This document shows positions 53,001 through 62,236 of a stretch of 64,000 nucleotides of DNA, one piece after another. Every line of letters starts with the position of its first letter. Position 1 is the stretch's first letter. A program made the position numbers and the translations under genes. The notes under the pieces are model-generated. The model saw only the letters and a program-made list of their open reading frames with translations. It was not told the origin of the DNA and searched no databases. The DNA comes from Actinoplanes teichomyceticus ATCC 31121 (GTDB lineage: Bacteria; Actinomycetota; Actinomycetes; Mycobacteriales; Micromonosporaceae), in the NCBI RefSeq assembly GCF_003711105.1, contig NZ_CP023865.1:5667001-5731000 (forward strand). The letters run 5' to 3'.

Positions 53001-53782
53001 CGCAGCGAGGGGCAGTCGCCCAGCGCCGCGGTGTCGAGCAGGGCGCGCAGCAGCGTGGGCACGCATTGCAGCACGGTGACGCCGTGCCGGCGGACGGCCG
53101 CGACGATCCGGTCGGGGTCGCGGTGCAGGCCGCGGGAGCCGGCGACCACGGTGGCGCCGGCGGCGGTCGCGAGGATCTCCCACTGCGCCGCGTCGAAGCT
53201 CATCGGGGTCTTCTGGAGGATGACCGCGCCGTCGAGCCGGAAGGTCTCCCGCAGCCAGCGCAGCTGGCTGACGATGGCGCGGTGTTCGATCATGACGCCC
53301 TTCGGGCGCCCGGTGCTGCCGGAGGTGTAGACGACGTACGCGAGGTGGTCCGCCCGGTGCGCCGGGCCCCGGTGCGCCCCGGCCGGGGCCTCCTCGGTCG
53401 TGACGATCCGGGTGCCCGGGGCGACCAGGTCGGCGAGCCGGTCGCCCAGCCGCGGCTGGGTGAGCACCACCCGGGTCCGGCTGTCGGCGAGCATGTAGCG
53501 CAGCCGGTCGTCCGGGTAGTCCGGGTCGAGCGGCAGGTAGGCCGCCCCGGCGTGGAGGATGCCCCAGGCCCCGGTGACCGAGTCGACGGACGGGTCGACG
53601 AAGAGCCCGACACACGTCTCCGGCCCGGCGCCGGCACGCGTGAGGTGGGCGGCCAGGGCCCACGCGCGTTCGGCGAGGGCGCGGCGGGTCATGCGGCCCC
53701 CCTCGTGGCTCACCGCGGTGGCGGCCGGGTCCGCGCGGACCGCGTGGTCCAGCAGGTCCGTCAGGGTGGGATCGCTTTCCAT
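50072..53782 (-). CDS. indC: Indigoidine synthetase (single-module NRPS, A-Ox-PCP-TE)
   Basis: This 1236-residue NRPS matches IndC/BpsA in length and order. The adenylation domain ([19 protein letters not shown] about 155, [14 protein letters not shown] about 290, [18 protein letters not shown] about 405) is interrupted at about 455-850 by an FMN-oxidase domain ([60 protein letters not shown]). The A10 motif follows ([10 protein letters not shown]), then PCP ([12 protein letters not shown], Ser about 938) and thioesterase ([21 protein letters not shown]). IndC-type enzymes activate L-glutamine, cyclise and oxidise it, and two units dimerise to blue indigoidine. The ATG follows GGAGGAATCG. No IndA/IndB or phosphopantetheinyl transferase gene is adjacent. 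Confidence 0.95.
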   Translation of the reverse strand: MESDPTLTDLLDHAVRADPAATAVSHEGGRMTRRALAERAWALAAHLTRAGAGPETCVGLFVDPSVDSVTGAWGILHAGAAYLPLDPDYPDDRLRYMLADSRTRVVLTQPRLGDRLADLVAPGTRIVTTEEAPAGAHRGPAHRADHLAYVVYTSGSTGRPKGVMIEHRAIVSQLRWLRETFRLDGAVILQKTPMSFDAAQWEILATAAGATVVAGSRGLHRDPDRIVAAVRRHGVTVLQCVPTLLRALLDTAALGDCPSLRRIFTGGELLPRTLAAECLAAMPDTRLVNLYGPTECTINTSAFEVDPVAVGPGSPPGVSIGRAIPGTEYHILDPARAPVPAGQVGELYIGGNQLARGYLGRPELTAQRFVTGPGGVRLFRTGDLACANRDGTVQFAGRADNQVKLRGYRIELDEVRLAAEAHPWVRQAAAVATEAQDLLVYVELNPREAALMDQGRAAAHHQSKESRLQVRAQLSHPGVRDPGQLAGRPVIPLAGREPTTEQRRRVFARKTYRFYEGAPVTRAALLRLLARRPPAAAPRRLTAVSWAEFGAALRWFGEFRSPQRLLPKYGYASPGALYATQMILETAGLWGLPAGFYYYHPLRHELVEVAPAAPRAEPGLRVHFVGRRRAIEPVYRDNIREVLAIEAGHMTGLFEEVLPRLGLTVTGLPYDPPPGDLLGCADGDVYLGRFAVVPYRAARPDGVDLYLQVHPDRGVDLPPGQYAYRGRDLVRISDRMVERRHVIAINQHVHDRAAFGITMVRRRGPDWRRYLDLGRTLQRLSMNDLGLGFMSSGYSSDSGHDLPSAHRVATIAGGRLPFYFALGGSVSAAQVASEGMKEDTVHMRGPAEMIRDDLASTLPRYMIPHRVVILDRIPCTPNGKIDQKALAASAAAGVAQRPFVAPRTGAERRVAALWRAVTGQETVSAEEDFFAAGGNSLMAMTLVGRINREFGVELPVQVIFDFPTVAGLARRLGEQDGRRASRLVRLGATAAGSPVFCWPGLGGYPMNLRVLAERSGRPFYGIQAYGINEGEIPYATIGSMAAQDVAAIRERQPHGPYTLWGYSFGARVAAEAAYQLEQAGEQVEHLILLAPGSPARPGSGAGAGVADYADKRYVAVLFSVFAGTMTGPMADECLAVAVDDDSFAAFAGRCFPTLEPALIRRIMRVVRHTYGLHRVPDDGKIQAPVTVLRARGDDLPALPGIVAPTVIDLESDHYGLLRAPGVDEVIAAIGAQTGTS

Positions 53783-53857
53783 CGATTCCTCCGGCTGGGG
53801 CGGGCGGACACGCCGCGAACACATGTCCGATTCGTCCACTATTTGGTAAAAAGGGGC

Positions 53858-54745
53858 ATGACCTACAGCGCCGCCGCGACGATTCCGGCCACCGACCCGC
53901 ATCCCCGACGCCGGCTACCGATCGAGGGCAGTCACATCGAGTTCGTCGACACCGGCGCCGGCGACCCGATCGTCTTCCTGCACGGGAACCCGACCTCGTC
54001 GTACCTGTGGCGCAATGTCATCCCGGCCGTCGCCGACCTGGGCCGCTGCCTGGCTCCGGACCTGATCGGCATGGGTCGGTCCGGGCCGGCCCCGGACGGC
54101 GGCTACCGCTTCGCCGACCACGTGCGCTATCTCGACGCCTGGTTCGACGCGGTGACCGCGGGCCGGCCGGTGACGCTCGTCCTGCACGACTGGGGATCCG
54201 CGCTCGGCTTCCACTGGGCGGCCCGTCACCCGCAGCGGGTCCGCCGGATCGCCTACCTGGAGGCGCTCGTGCAGCCCCGGCTGTGGAGCGACTTCGAGCC
54301 GGGGCGGGACACCCTGTTCCGGGCCATGCGCTCGGCCGACGGCGAGCGGCTGGTGCTGGGCGAGAACTACTTCGTCGAGCAGGTGCTGCCGCGCAGCGTG
54401 CTGCGGACCCTCACGGACGCGGAGATGCAGCGCTACCGGGAACCGTTCGGCGACCCGGGCAGCCGGCTGCCCACCCTCACCCTGGCCCGGGAGCTGCCCA
54501 TCGAGGGTGAGCCGGCCGACGTGACCGCGGCGGTCGCGGCGTACGGCGCCTGGCTCGCCACCTCCACCGTGCCCAAGCTGCTCATCCGGGTGCGGCCCGG
54601 GGCTCTGCTGACCGGCCGGGCCCTGCGGTTCGCCCGGACCTTCCCCGCCCAGCGCGAGACGTCGGTGGCCGGGATCCACTACCCGCAGGAGGACTCGCCG
54701 CACGAGATCGGGGCGGCGCTCCGGGCGTTCCTGCTGGACAGGTGA
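53858..54745 (+). CDS. Haloalkane dehalogenase (alpha/beta hydrolase)
   Basis: This 295-residue enzyme matches the DhaA/LinB subfamily. It has the oxyanion/halide loop [14 protein letters not shown] (halide Asn), nucleophile Asp followed by halide Trp in [15 protein letters not shown], catalytic acid Glu in [10 protein letters not shown], and catalytic His near the end in [14 protein letters not shown]. All five residues of the active site are therefore present. It splits carbon-halogen bonds hydrolytically in the cytoplasm; natural substrates are unknown. The start is 75 bases from the indigoidine synthetase start, so they share a divergent promoter region. Confidence 0.93.
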   Translation: MTYSAAATIPATDPHPRRRLPIEGSHIEFVDTGAGDPIVFLHGNPTSSYLWRNVIPAVADLGRCLAPDLIGMGRSGPAPDGGYRFADHVRYLDAWFDAVTAGRPVTLVLHDWGSALGFHWAARHPQRVRRIAYLEALVQPRLWSDFEPGRDTLFRAMRSADGERLVLGENYFVEQVLPRSVLRTLTDAEMQRYREPFGDPGSRLPTLTLARELPIEGEPADVTAAVAAYGAWLATSTVPKLLIRVRPGALLTGRALRFARTFPAQRETSVAGIHYPQEDSPHEIGAALRAFLLDR

Positions 54746-54761
54746 ACGCCCGGAGCCCCTC

Positions 54762-56567
54762 TCACGCGTGCGCCGCGTCGGATTCGACGGCCGGCTGAGC
54801 CGCGAGCCGTCGCAGCACGCTCTGCTCGGTGGGGGTACGCGCCACCTCCAGGCCGCCGTCGTCGTCGTCGCTGAGCAGCAGGTGGGCGAAGCGGGCGCGG
54901 ACCTCCCGCTTGAGCACCTTGCCGGTCACCCCGAGCGGGATCTTGTTCTCCCCCTTCGAGATCACCAGGGCGGCCAGCTCGTGCCGGCCCGCGCGGCGCA
55001 GCGCCACGTTGATCTGGTTGAGCAGCTCCTCGGCCGACAGGTTCGCCTGGTCGATCAGGCGCAGCGCGGCGATCGGCGCCAGCGAGGTCGGCTCGACCGG
55101 GTCGACCACCCCGACCACGGCGCAGTCCACCACGACCCGGCACGCCTTGAAGATCTCCTCCTCGAGGGTGAGGCTGTAGACCGGGCCACGCCGGGTGGTG
55201 ATCACGTCGGTGGTGCGGTCGTAGTGGTAGAACCGGCCCTTCTCGTCGCGGTAGCCGACGTCGCCGGTGAGCCAGTAGCCCTGGCGGATCGACTTGTGCG
55301 TCAGCTCGTGGTCACCCCAGTAGCCGAGCGTGACGGTCGGGGTGTGCACCGCCAGGAAGCCCACCTGGTTCGGGCCCAGCTCCCGGCCGTGCTCGTCGAA
55401 GACCAGCGCGTCCTCGACGATCGGCTCCGGATAGCCGACGCACCGGCCGTACGCCTCGGTGTCCGGTCCGTGGATGTTGAGGAACAGCGCCATCCCCATC
55501 TCCGAGGCGCCCAGCCCGTCGAGGTAGTGCGAGCCCGGCCGCCAGGCGCCGTTGCTGCGGTGCCGGCCGAGCCGGACCAGCTCCCGCACGTGCGCCTCGT
55601 GCGACGCGTCGGCCGTACTGATCCAGGTCGTGACGTTGGCGGCGGCGGACGGCTCCAGCCCCAGCGCGATCAGCTCGCTGAAGGTGATCGGGAAACCGGT
55701 CACCACACTCGGCTTCCACCACCGCATGGCCGCCGCGACGGTGGCGCCGTCCTGCGACTCCATCACCAGCGTGGGCAGCCCGATGACGGTGGCCATCATC
55801 ATGTAGCTGTAGCCGGAGGAGTGCGAGGCCGGGAACGCCAGCAGCATCTTGTCGTCGCGTCCGGACGGCAGCGTCATGATCCGGGGCCGCTTGCCGGCGA
55901 AGAACTGCCGGTGACCGAAGGTGGCGGCCTTGGGCATCCCGGTGGTCCCCGACGAGTGCGAGATCAGGACCGGGTCGCGGTCACCGTGCCGGTAGGGATA
56001 CACCGGCGGCAGCGGCCCGGCCGGCGGCGCCGCGTGCATCTCCTCCTGGGAAGCGGTGAACCGGAACGGGCGGGCGTCCTGCAGGCCGTTCAGCAGCGGC
56101 CCGAGCTTGTCCGCGTCCACCACGACGCCGACCGCGTCGAGCCGGCTCAGGTAGCGGGCCGCGGTGTCCGGCACCATGTTCGGGTTGATCACCGCCGGGA
56201 TCGCGCCGATGCTGTTGAGCGCCAGGAAGTGCACGAAGCTGGCCATGCCGTTGCGGGTGAACACGCCGACCCGGTCGCCGTGCGTGACCCCCTGGCTGTG
56301 GAACCAGCGGGCGTACCGCTCGGTCTCGTCGCGCAGGTCGGCCAGCGAGTAGACGACGACGTCCTCGGGCCCGCCGCCGGGCGGCAGGTGGTGGAACAGC
56401 GGGGCCTGGTGATCCTGCCCGCGCTCCAGCGCGTGCCACAGGAAGTCACCGGCGCCCAGCTGGCGGGTGGCCAGCAGCTCCAGACGGGCCCGCAGCCCGC
56501 GGTGCGACGGGCCGAAGTGCATGCGCGGAACCGAAGCCAGGTGCCGCTTCACTGATCTGAGTCTCAC
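54762..56567 (-). CDS. AMP-dependent acyl-CoA/acid synthetase
   Basis: This 601-residue ANL-superfamily ligase has P-loop SHSSGTTGMPKAATFGH (about 205), an aromatic motif near DGLGASEMG (about 350), TGDVGYRDEKGRFYHYDRTTDVI (about 435-457) and the C-terminal K in IPLGVTGKVLKREVRA (about 550). It activates a carboxylic acid as acyl-AMP and probably transfers it to CoA; the substrate is unknown. The GTG start at 56567 forms a GTGA overlap with the aminotransferase stop and has GAGGAG upstream, so the two are coupled. The 20 extra C-terminal residues are unusual. It ends convergent with the dehalogenase gene. Confidence 0.88.
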   Translation of the reverse strand: MRLRSVKRHLASVPRMHFGPSHRGLRARLELLATRQLGAGDFLWHALERGQDHQAPLFHHLPPGGGPEDVVVYSLADLRDETERYARWFHSQGVTHGDRVGVFTRNGMASFVHFLALNSIGAIPAVINPNMVPDTAARYLSRLDAVGVVVDADKLGPLLNGLQDARPFRFTASQEEMHAAPPAGPLPPVYPYRHGDRDPVLISHSSGTTGMPKAATFGHRQFFAGKRPRIMTLPSGRDDKMLLAFPASHSSGYSYMMMATVIGLPTLVMESQDGATVAAAMRWWKPSVVTGFPITFSELIALGLEPSAAANVTTWISTADASHEAHVRELVRLGRHRSNGAWRPGSHYLDGLGASEMGMALFLNIHGPDTEAYGRCVGYPEPIVEDALVFDEHGRELGPNQVGFLAVHTPTVTLGYWGDHELTHKSIRQGYWLTGDVGYRDEKGRFYHYDRTTDVITTRRGPVYSLTLEEEIFKACRVVVDCAVVGVVDPVEPTSLAPIAALRLIDQANLSAEELLNQINVALRRAGRHELAALVISKGENKIPLGVTGKVLKREVRARFAHLLLSDDDDGGLEVARTPTEQSVLRRLAAQPAVESDAAHA

Positions 56568-57394
56568 TGCGTCTCCTCGTTGAATCGGGGCGGCCGGATG
56601 GCCTCGGGATCGGGGACGGGTTCCATGAGAGCGTCGAGATGGGCGCGCCAGTCGCGCAGCCGGTCCTGATCGGCGGCCGCGGTCGGCCGCCCGTCGATGT
56701 GGGTGACCTGCCGGATGCCGTGCAGGGCGCTGGTGATCCAGACCTCGCTGTCGAGCAGCTCCGGCAGGTAGGCGCAGCGGTGCCGCACCGGCACCCCGAG
56801 CGCCTGGCAGCGGCGCAGCAGGAGGTCCCGGGTGACCCCGGGCAGGATGCGCCCGTCCGCGGCCGGGGTGTGCAGCACGTCGTCGTGCCACCACCAGACG
56901 GTGCTGAAAGCTCCCTCGCGGACCCGGCCGCTCTCGTCGCGCAGCAGCGCCTCGTCGGCGCCGTGCTCGCGGGCAGCCTGGCGGATCCTCTCCTGGTCGG
57001 GGAAGTCCGGCCCCTTGATGCGGGGCCGGCGGCGCGGGTCCGGGCCGGGCCACACCCACGCCGTCGCCCGCTCCGACAGCGCGGGCACCGGGCGTAGCCG
57101 CAGGGCCAGCCGTTGCGGCGGGCCCGCGTGCAGCTCCAGCCGGGGGAACCAGGACCCGGTACGGGGCAGCGCCTCGGTCACCGCCGCGCGGAACTGCGCC
57201 ACGCGCTCCGGCGCCACACCGCACTCCTCGACCGATGCGGCGAACCGGCGCCAATGTCGCGGGTAGCCGCGGGCCCGCCCGTTCACCAGGAGCCAGGAGT
57301 CCGCGACCACGGGACGGTAGGGACCGTCCTCGACCTGGTGGTTGCCGCCTGTCTCCCACAGCAGCAGGGGCGCGGATCGCGTCGCCGGTGGCAT
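56564..57394 (-). CDS. Class IV PLP aminotransferase / aminodeoxychorismate lyase-like
   Basis: This 276-residue fold-type IV PLP enzyme has the Schiff-base Lys in RRRPRIKGPDFPDQ (about 125), the ADEALLRDESGRVREGAFSTVWW strand (about 145-168) and ILPGVTRDLLLRRC (about 183-196). Family members are branched-chain aminotransferases, D-amino acid aminotransferases or 4-amino-4-deoxychorismate lyases; the length and sequence fit the lyase-like subgroup best. It is followed by a translationally coupled acid synthetase, suggesting a two-step route that makes and activates an amino or aromatic acid. Product unknown. Confidence 0.82.
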   Translation of the reverse strand: MPPATRSAPLLLWETGGNHQVEDGPYRPVVADSWLLVNGRARGYPRHWRRFAASVEECGVAPERVAQFRAAVTEALPRTGSWFPRLELHAGPPQRLALRLRPVPALSERATAWVWPGPDPRRRPRIKGPDFPDQERIRQAAREHGADEALLRDESGRVREGAFSTVWWWHDDVLHTPAADGRILPGVTRDLLLRRCQALGVPVRHRCAYLPELLDSEVWITSALHGIRQVTHIDGRPTAAADQDRLRDWRAHLDALMEPVPDPEAIRPPRFNEETQ

Positions 57395-57625
57395 CGTTCC
57401 CTCCTCGGTGGACCGGTGTGGCGCAACGGCTGGGCCGACCGTAAGTCCGGTGATCGCCGCAGCTCCAGTGCCATGTCCGAGCCGGCGTCCGTGCCACTTG
57501 CCGGGCCGCGTTTTGGACCCGTGTCCCGCCGCGACGTGGCCCTGTACCGGCCCGCGACGTCCTGCCTATGGTCCGTGCCGATGACGGCCGGGGTGTCCGG
57601 CCGGAGAGGCCAAGGGGAGGGTGCC

Positions 57626-58801
57626 GTGACCGCCATCATCGAACCGATACCGGACGTCTACCGGGTGGAGCAGTTCGTCGACGCCGCGCGGCAGCGCGCC
57701 GGCGTGCCGGACTTCGAGTTCGCCCATCTGGACGCGCTCGACCGGCTGCTGACCGCGCTCGACGAGGAGGGACAGCTGAACGCGGCGGGCCGCGCCTCGG
57801 TGCGCGGCGCCCTGGTCGCCGCGCTGGCCACGCAGGCCGCCGCGGAGCGGGCGCGGGAGAAGAACCCGCAGATCGAGAAGACCGAGATCCACCGGCCGGT
57901 CTTCATCACCGGCATGACCCGCAGCGGCACGACGCTCATGCACAACCTGCTCGGGCAGCACCCCGACCTGCGCTCGCCGGACCTGTGGGAGCTGATGGCC
58001 CCGGCCACCGACGGCCGCGACGAGGCCACCAAGCAGGCGCTGGTGCGGGCCGCCGAGAACTTCTGCACCGACTACTACACCGTGGCGCCGCGCCTCAAGG
58101 CGGTGCACCTGTGGGAGCCGCACCGCCCGGACGAGGACCACCGGCTCACCGCCCCGACCTTCAAGACGATGGCGTACGAGCTGCGTTACACGGTCCCCAG
58201 CTACGGCGAGTGGCTCAAGACCCAGGACCAGTACGACGCCTACGACTACCACCGGTACCTGATGCAGCACATCGTGTGGCGGGTGCCGACCGAGACGCTG
58301 GTCCTCAAGGACCCGTTCCACCTGTGGCGAGCCGACGCGCTGGTGCGCACCTACCCGGACGCCCGCCTGATCTACATGCACCGGGCGCCGAGCGTGACGA
58401 TCCCGTCGACCTGCAGCCTCACCGAGATCATCCGGCTGGCCCGGTCCGACCACGCCGACCGGCTCGCGCTCGGCCGGCTCTGGACGCAGCGCTTCGCCGA
58501 GATGCTGGAGCTGTTCGCCACCGCGCAGCGCGAGCACCTGGGCGGCACCCCGGTCCTCGACGTCGACTACCAGCGCCTGATGGCCTCGCCGATCGAGGTG
58601 ATGGCCGAGATCTGCGAGTTCCTCGGCGCCAGCTGGAACGGCACGGTGGAACGGGCCTTCCGCGACTACCTGGCCGACAACCGCAAGGACAAGCTCGGCC
58701 GGCACGAGTACCGGGCGCAGGACTACGGGCTGGACCCGGACGAGCTCGACGAGCGGTTCGCCGGCTACCTGACCCGCTACCGGATCGGCGGCCGGGCATG
58801 A
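57626..58801 (+). CDS. PAPS-dependent sulfotransferase
   Basis: This 391-residue cytoplasmic protein has the 5'-phosphosulfate loop RPVFITGMTRSGTTLMHNLL (about 92-111) and the 3'-phosphate site in LIYMHRAPSVTIPSTCSL (about 249-266), fitting the Sulfotransfer_3-type family. It transfers sulfate from PAPS to an alcohol, phenol or amine; the acceptor is unknown. GTG start after AGGGGAGGG. Its stop overlaps the ATG of the next gene, and CysD/CysN follow, so the group links sulfate activation and transfer. The 230-base region before it faces the aminotransferase operon and probably holds both promoters. Confidence 0.9.
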   Translation: MTAIIEPIPDVYRVEQFVDAARQRAGVPDFEFAHLDALDRLLTALDEEGQLNAAGRASVRGALVAALATQAAAERAREKNPQIEKTEIHRPVFITGMTRSGTTLMHNLLGQHPDLRSPDLWELMAPATDGRDEATKQALVRAAENFCTDYYTVAPRLKAVHLWEPHRPDEDHRLTAPTFKTMAYELRYTVPSYGEWLKTQDQYDAYDYHRYLMQHIVWRVPTETLVLKDPFHLWRADALVRTYPDARLIYMHRAPSVTIPSTCSLTEIIRLARSDHADRLALGRLWTQRFAEMLELFATAQREHLGGTPVLDVDYQRLMASPIEVMAEICEFLGASWNGTVERAFRDYLADNRKDKLGRHEYRAQDYGLDPDELDERFAGYLTRYRIGGRA

Positions 58802-60027
58802 ACGCGCGAGAGGTGGTGCAGGGCGAGGCGGCCGCCTACGCCGAGTCGGTCCGCGACGCCGAGAAGGTCACCGTCGGCATCGTCACCCCGCTCACCACGC
58901 CCGGTGACCCGGTGGCCGGCACACTGACCGTGCGGGGCGCCATCCTCGGCGCCGAGTACGTACGCGAGCACGGCGGTCTCGGCGCCGGCCGGCAGTTCGA
59001 CTTCGTCATCCGCGACGACCAGGAGACCGTGGCGCTCGACGGCGGCACCATGCCGCGCTCGGCGGTCGGCGCCCTGGCCAAGGTGGCGATCGTCGACCAG
59101 GTGATCGCCGCGCTGGGCCCGTGGCACCTGCGCTACACCGACGAGGTCGCCGAACTGGCCGAGCGGCTGGGCCTGCCCCTGTTCGTGGAGAACGCGCACC
59201 CGTCGGTCACCGCCAAGCGGCGGCGTACCGTCTTCCGCACCTTCACCTCGCTGGCCGAGCGGATCCCGCTGCTGCTGCGCTTCGCCGCCGAGCAGGGCTT
59301 CAAGCGGATCGGCGTGATCCACGCGAACACCGTCTTCGGCGAGTCGGCCGCCGGCCTGATCGCCGCCGAGGTGGAGCGGGCCGGCGGGACGTTCGAGCTG
59401 TACTCGGTCCCCTTCGACCAGGAGTCGACGACCGACCTGCGCCCGGAGCTGGAGGCGATCCAGCGGTGGCAGCCGGACGTCGTGATCAACGTGGGTGTGG
59501 TGCGTACCAACCACCTGATCGTCAAGCAGGCCGCCGAAATCGGCCTGCTGCCCGCGACGCCGATGATGGCGCCCTTCCAGTGGCCGCTGCGCGCCACCGA
59601 CTACTGGGCGAACCTCGGCGAGAGCGGCCTGCACCTGGTCTGGCCCGCGACCCAGTTCAGCCCGAACTGGCCGGGGCTGACCCCGATGGGTACCTGGTTC
59701 GCCCAGCGCTACCTCGACCGGTACGGCACCACGCCACCGGACACCGCGCTCAACGCGTTCACCGACATCACGATCATCGCCCAGGCCCTGCGGTCCGCGC
59801 CCCGGATCGGCCGGGACGAGCTGATCGAGGCGCTGGAGTCCGGCACCTTCGACACCTGGCGCGGCCCGGTCAGCTTCGAGCGCGGCGCCACCCACTGGCA
59901 CCACAGCCCGCCGCCCGCCGTTCTTCAGCAGTACCAGCAGGTCGACCAAGACGTGTCGACCGTCCCGGTCGTTTATCCGCCGGAGATGAGCACCGCCGGA
60001 TACGTGCGCCCCGGTAACGGAACCTGA
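58798..60027 (+). CDS. Leaderless Leu/Ile/Val-type ligand-binding protein
   Basis: This 409-residue protein has the type I periplasmic-binding fold of branched-chain amino acid/amide receptors: VTVGIVTPLTTPGDPVAGTLTVRGAILGAEYV, AALGPWHLRYTDEV, AFTDITIIAQALRSA. There is no signal peptide or lipobox, and no permease or ATPase genes are nearby. It is therefore probably a cytoplasmic receptor or regulator (as AmiC is) rather than a transporter subunit. It is coupled to the sulfotransferase by an ATGA overlap. Ligand unknown; a sulfated product or precursor is a guess. Confidence 0.8.
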   Translation: MNAREVVQGEAAAYAESVRDAEKVTVGIVTPLTTPGDPVAGTLTVRGAILGAEYVREHGGLGAGRQFDFVIRDDQETVALDGGTMPRSAVGALAKVAIVDQVIAALGPWHLRYTDEVAELAERLGLPLFVENAHPSVTAKRRRTVFRTFTSLAERIPLLLRFAAEQGFKRIGVIHANTVFGESAAGLIAAEVERAGGTFELYSVPFDQESTTDLRPELEAIQRWQPDVVINVGVVRTNHLIVKQAAEIGLLPATPMMAPFQWPLRATDYWANLGESGLHLVWPATQFSPNWPGLTPMGTWFAQRYLDRYGTTPPDTALNAFTDITIIAQALRSAPRIGRDELIEALESGTFDTWRGPVSFERGATHWHHSPPPAVLQQYQQVDQDVSTVPVVYPPEMSTAGYVRPGNGT

Positions 60028-60040
60028 GAGGACTGTCCCG

Positions 60041-60958
60041 ATGACCGATCGCGTCAATCCCGATCTGCGGCCGTCCTACCTGGACGTGCTGGAAGCCGAT
60101 TCGGTGTACATCATCCGCGAGGTGGTGGGCACCATGGAACGCCCGGTGCTGCTGTTCAGCGGCGGCAAGGACTCCGCCGTCATGCTGCACCTGGCCCGTA
60201 AGGCGTTCAGCCCGGGCCGGCTGCCCTTCCCGGTGCTGCACGTCGACACCGGCCACAACTTCCCGGAGGTCATCGAGTACCGGGACCGGACCGTGGCGGA
60301 GCACCACCTCACCCTGCACGTGGAACGGGTGCAGGACTACCTCGACGACGGGCGTCTCACCGAGCGCCCGGACGGCACCCGTAACCCCCTGCAGACCGTC
60401 CCCCTGCTGGAGGCGATCGAGCGCAACCGCTTCGACGCCGTCTTCGGTGGCGGCCGGCGTGATGAGGAGAAGGCGCGGGCGAAGGAACGGGTCTTCTCGC
60501 TGCGCGACGAGTTCGGCCAGTGGGACCCGCGCCAGCAGCGGCCGGAACTGTGGAAGCTCTACAACGGCCGGCACGCGCCGGGTGGGCACGTCCGGGTCTT
60601 CCCGCTGTCCGACTGGACCGAGATGGACATCTGGCACTACATCGAGCGGGAGCAGATCCCGCTGCCGTCCATCTACTACTCCCACAAGCGTGAGGTGTTC
60701 CAGCGCGCGGGGATGTGGCTGGCGGCCGGTGAGTGGGGCGGCCCGCGCGAGGGTGAGCAGGCCGAGATGCGCACGGTCCGGTACCGGACCGTGGGCGACA
60801 TGTCCTGCACCGGAGCGGTGCTGTCGGACGCGGCCACGACCGCCGAGGTGATCGCCGAGATCCGAGCCTCGCGGATCACCGAACGAGGGTCGAGCCGCGC
60901 CGACGACAAGATGTCCGAGGCGGCCATGGAGGACCGCAAGCGGGAGGGGTACTTCTAG
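60041..60958 (+). CDS. cysD: Sulfate adenylyltransferase small subunit CysD
   Basis: This 305-residue PP-loop ATP pyrophosphatase carries LLFSGGKDSAVMLHLARKAF (about 32-51), VLHVDTGHNFPEV and FGGGRRDEEKARAKERVFS. With CysN it makes adenosine 5'-phosphosulfate from ATP and sulfate. The ATG follows GAGAGGA. It overlaps CysN by one base (TAGTG). Position behind the sulfotransferase suggests a dedicated sulfate-activation set, though it may also be the only CysDN of the genome. Confidence 0.96.
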   Translation: MTDRVNPDLRPSYLDVLEADSVYIIREVVGTMERPVLLFSGGKDSAVMLHLARKAFSPGRLPFPVLHVDTGHNFPEVIEYRDRTVAEHHLTLHVERVQDYLDDGRLTERPDGTRNPLQTVPLLEAIERNRFDAVFGGGRRDEEKARAKERVFSLRDEFGQWDPRQQRPELWKLYNGRHAPGGHVRVFPLSDWTEMDIWHYIEREQIPLPSIYYSHKREVFQRAGMWLAAGEWGGPREGEQAEMRTVRYRTVGDMSCTGAVLSDAATTAEVIAEIRASRITERGSSRADDKMSEAAMEDRKREGYF

Positions 60959-62193
60959 TGACCACCAGCCTTCTTCGCCTGGCCACCGCGGGAAGCGTCG
61001 ACGACGGCAAGTCGACCCTGGTCGGGCGCCTGCTCTACGACGCCAAGTCGATCCTCGCCGATCAGCTGCAGGCGATCGAGCAGGCCAGCCGCAGCCGCGG
61101 TCAGGACGTCGATCTGGCGCTGCTCACCGACGGCCTGCGCGCCGAGCGTGAGCAGGGCATCACCATCGACGTGGCGTACCGCTACTTCGCCACCGACGCG
61201 CGCCGCTTCATCCTCGCCGACACCCCGGGCCATGTGCAGTACACCCGCAACATGGTGACCGGAGCGTCCACCGCCCAGGCCGCGGTCATCCTGGTCGACG
61301 CCCGCCACGGGGTGCTGGACCAGACCCGCCGGCACACCGCGGTCGCCGCGCTGCTGCGGATCCCGCACGTCGTGCTGGCGGTCAACAAGATGGACCTGGT
61401 CGGCTTCGACCGCGAGGTGTTCGCCGAGATCGACACGGCGTTCCGCGCGCTGGCCGAGCCGCTCGGGCTGACCGACGTCGTCACCGTGCCGGTGTCGGCG
61501 CTGCGTGGCGACAACGTGGTCGAGCCCTCCGCCGCGATGCCCTGGTACTCCGGGCCCACCCTGCTCGGCCACCTGGAACAGCTGGACGTCGACGAGGACC
61601 TGTCCGGCAAACCCACCCGGATGGCCGTGCAGTGCGTCCTGAGCGACGGCAGCTATGCCGGTCAGGTCGCGGCCGGCCGGCTGCGCGTGGGCCAGGACGT
61701 GCTCGTGCTGCCCGAGGGCCGGACCGCCACGGTGCGCGGCATCCAGCGCCTCGGCCGGGAGTGCGCCGAGGCCGGCCCCGGGCAGTCCGTCGCCGTCCAC
61801 CTCGACACGGACGGGCCCGGGCTGCGCCGCGGCGACCTCATCGTCTCCCCCGAGGAGCCGCCGGAGATCACCGCCCGGCTCACCGCCACGGTGTGCCACC
61901 TGACCGAGCGGCCGCTGCGGGCCGGTCAGAAGGTCCAGGTGCAGCACCTGACGCGGGTGGTCGACGGCCGGGTCACCGCCATCGGCGAACGGCTCGACCT
62001 GACCACGCTGGACCGGTCCTCGGCGCCCGAGGCGCTGGCGGTCAACGACATCGCCACGATCGACCTGGAGCTCGACGAGCCGATCACGCCGGACCCCTAC
62101 CGGTTCCTCCGGACCACCGGCGCGTTCCTGCTGATCGACCCGGCCGACGGCGCGACGTTGAGCGCCGGGCTGGCCGGGCCGGCATTCCGCTGA
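60958..62193 (+). CDS. cysN: Sulfate adenylyltransferase GTPase subunit CysN
   Basis: This 411-residue translation-factor-like GTPase has P-loop GSVDDGKST (about 12-20), switch DTPGHVQY and NKMD. It has EF-Tu-like domains 2 and 3 (from about 225) and ends without a CysC APS kinase domain, unlike CysNC fusions. GTP hydrolysis drives APS formation by CysD. No cysC gene is seen in the window, so PAPS for the sulfotransferase must use an APS kinase encoded elsewhere. Confidence 0.96.
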   Translation: MTTSLLRLATAGSVDDGKSTLVGRLLYDAKSILADQLQAIEQASRSRGQDVDLALLTDGLRAEREQGITIDVAYRYFATDARRFILADTPGHVQYTRNMVTGASTAQAAVILVDARHGVLDQTRRHTAVAALLRIPHVVLAVNKMDLVGFDREVFAEIDTAFRALAEPLGLTDVVTVPVSALRGDNVVEPSAAMPWYSGPTLLGHLEQLDVDEDLSGKPTRMAVQCVLSDGSYAGQVAAGRLRVGQDVLVLPEGRTATVRGIQRLGRECAEAGPGQSVAVHLDTDGPGLRRGDLIVSPEEPPEITARLTATVCHLTERPLRAGQKVQVQHLTRVVDGRVTAIGERLDLTTLDRSSAPEALAVNDIATIDLELDEPITPDPYRFLRTTGAFLLIDPADGATLSAGLAGPAFR

Positions 62194-62236
62194 TCCCCGC
62201 GACATTTCACCGTTCCCGATGGGAGGAACCCCAACC

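Noticed and set aside
51188..53857. A much longer N-terminus for the haloalkane dehalogenase (in-frame extension to 51188).
   Set aside because: The extension is the shadow of the indigoidine synthetase; the ATG at 53858 follows AAAAAGGGGC and gives the normal family length.
56568..57497. A 911-residue fused protein extending the acid synthetase upstream.
   Set aside because: The extension is out of frame with the class IV aminotransferase that clearly occupies this stretch; a GTGA overlap marks the true start.
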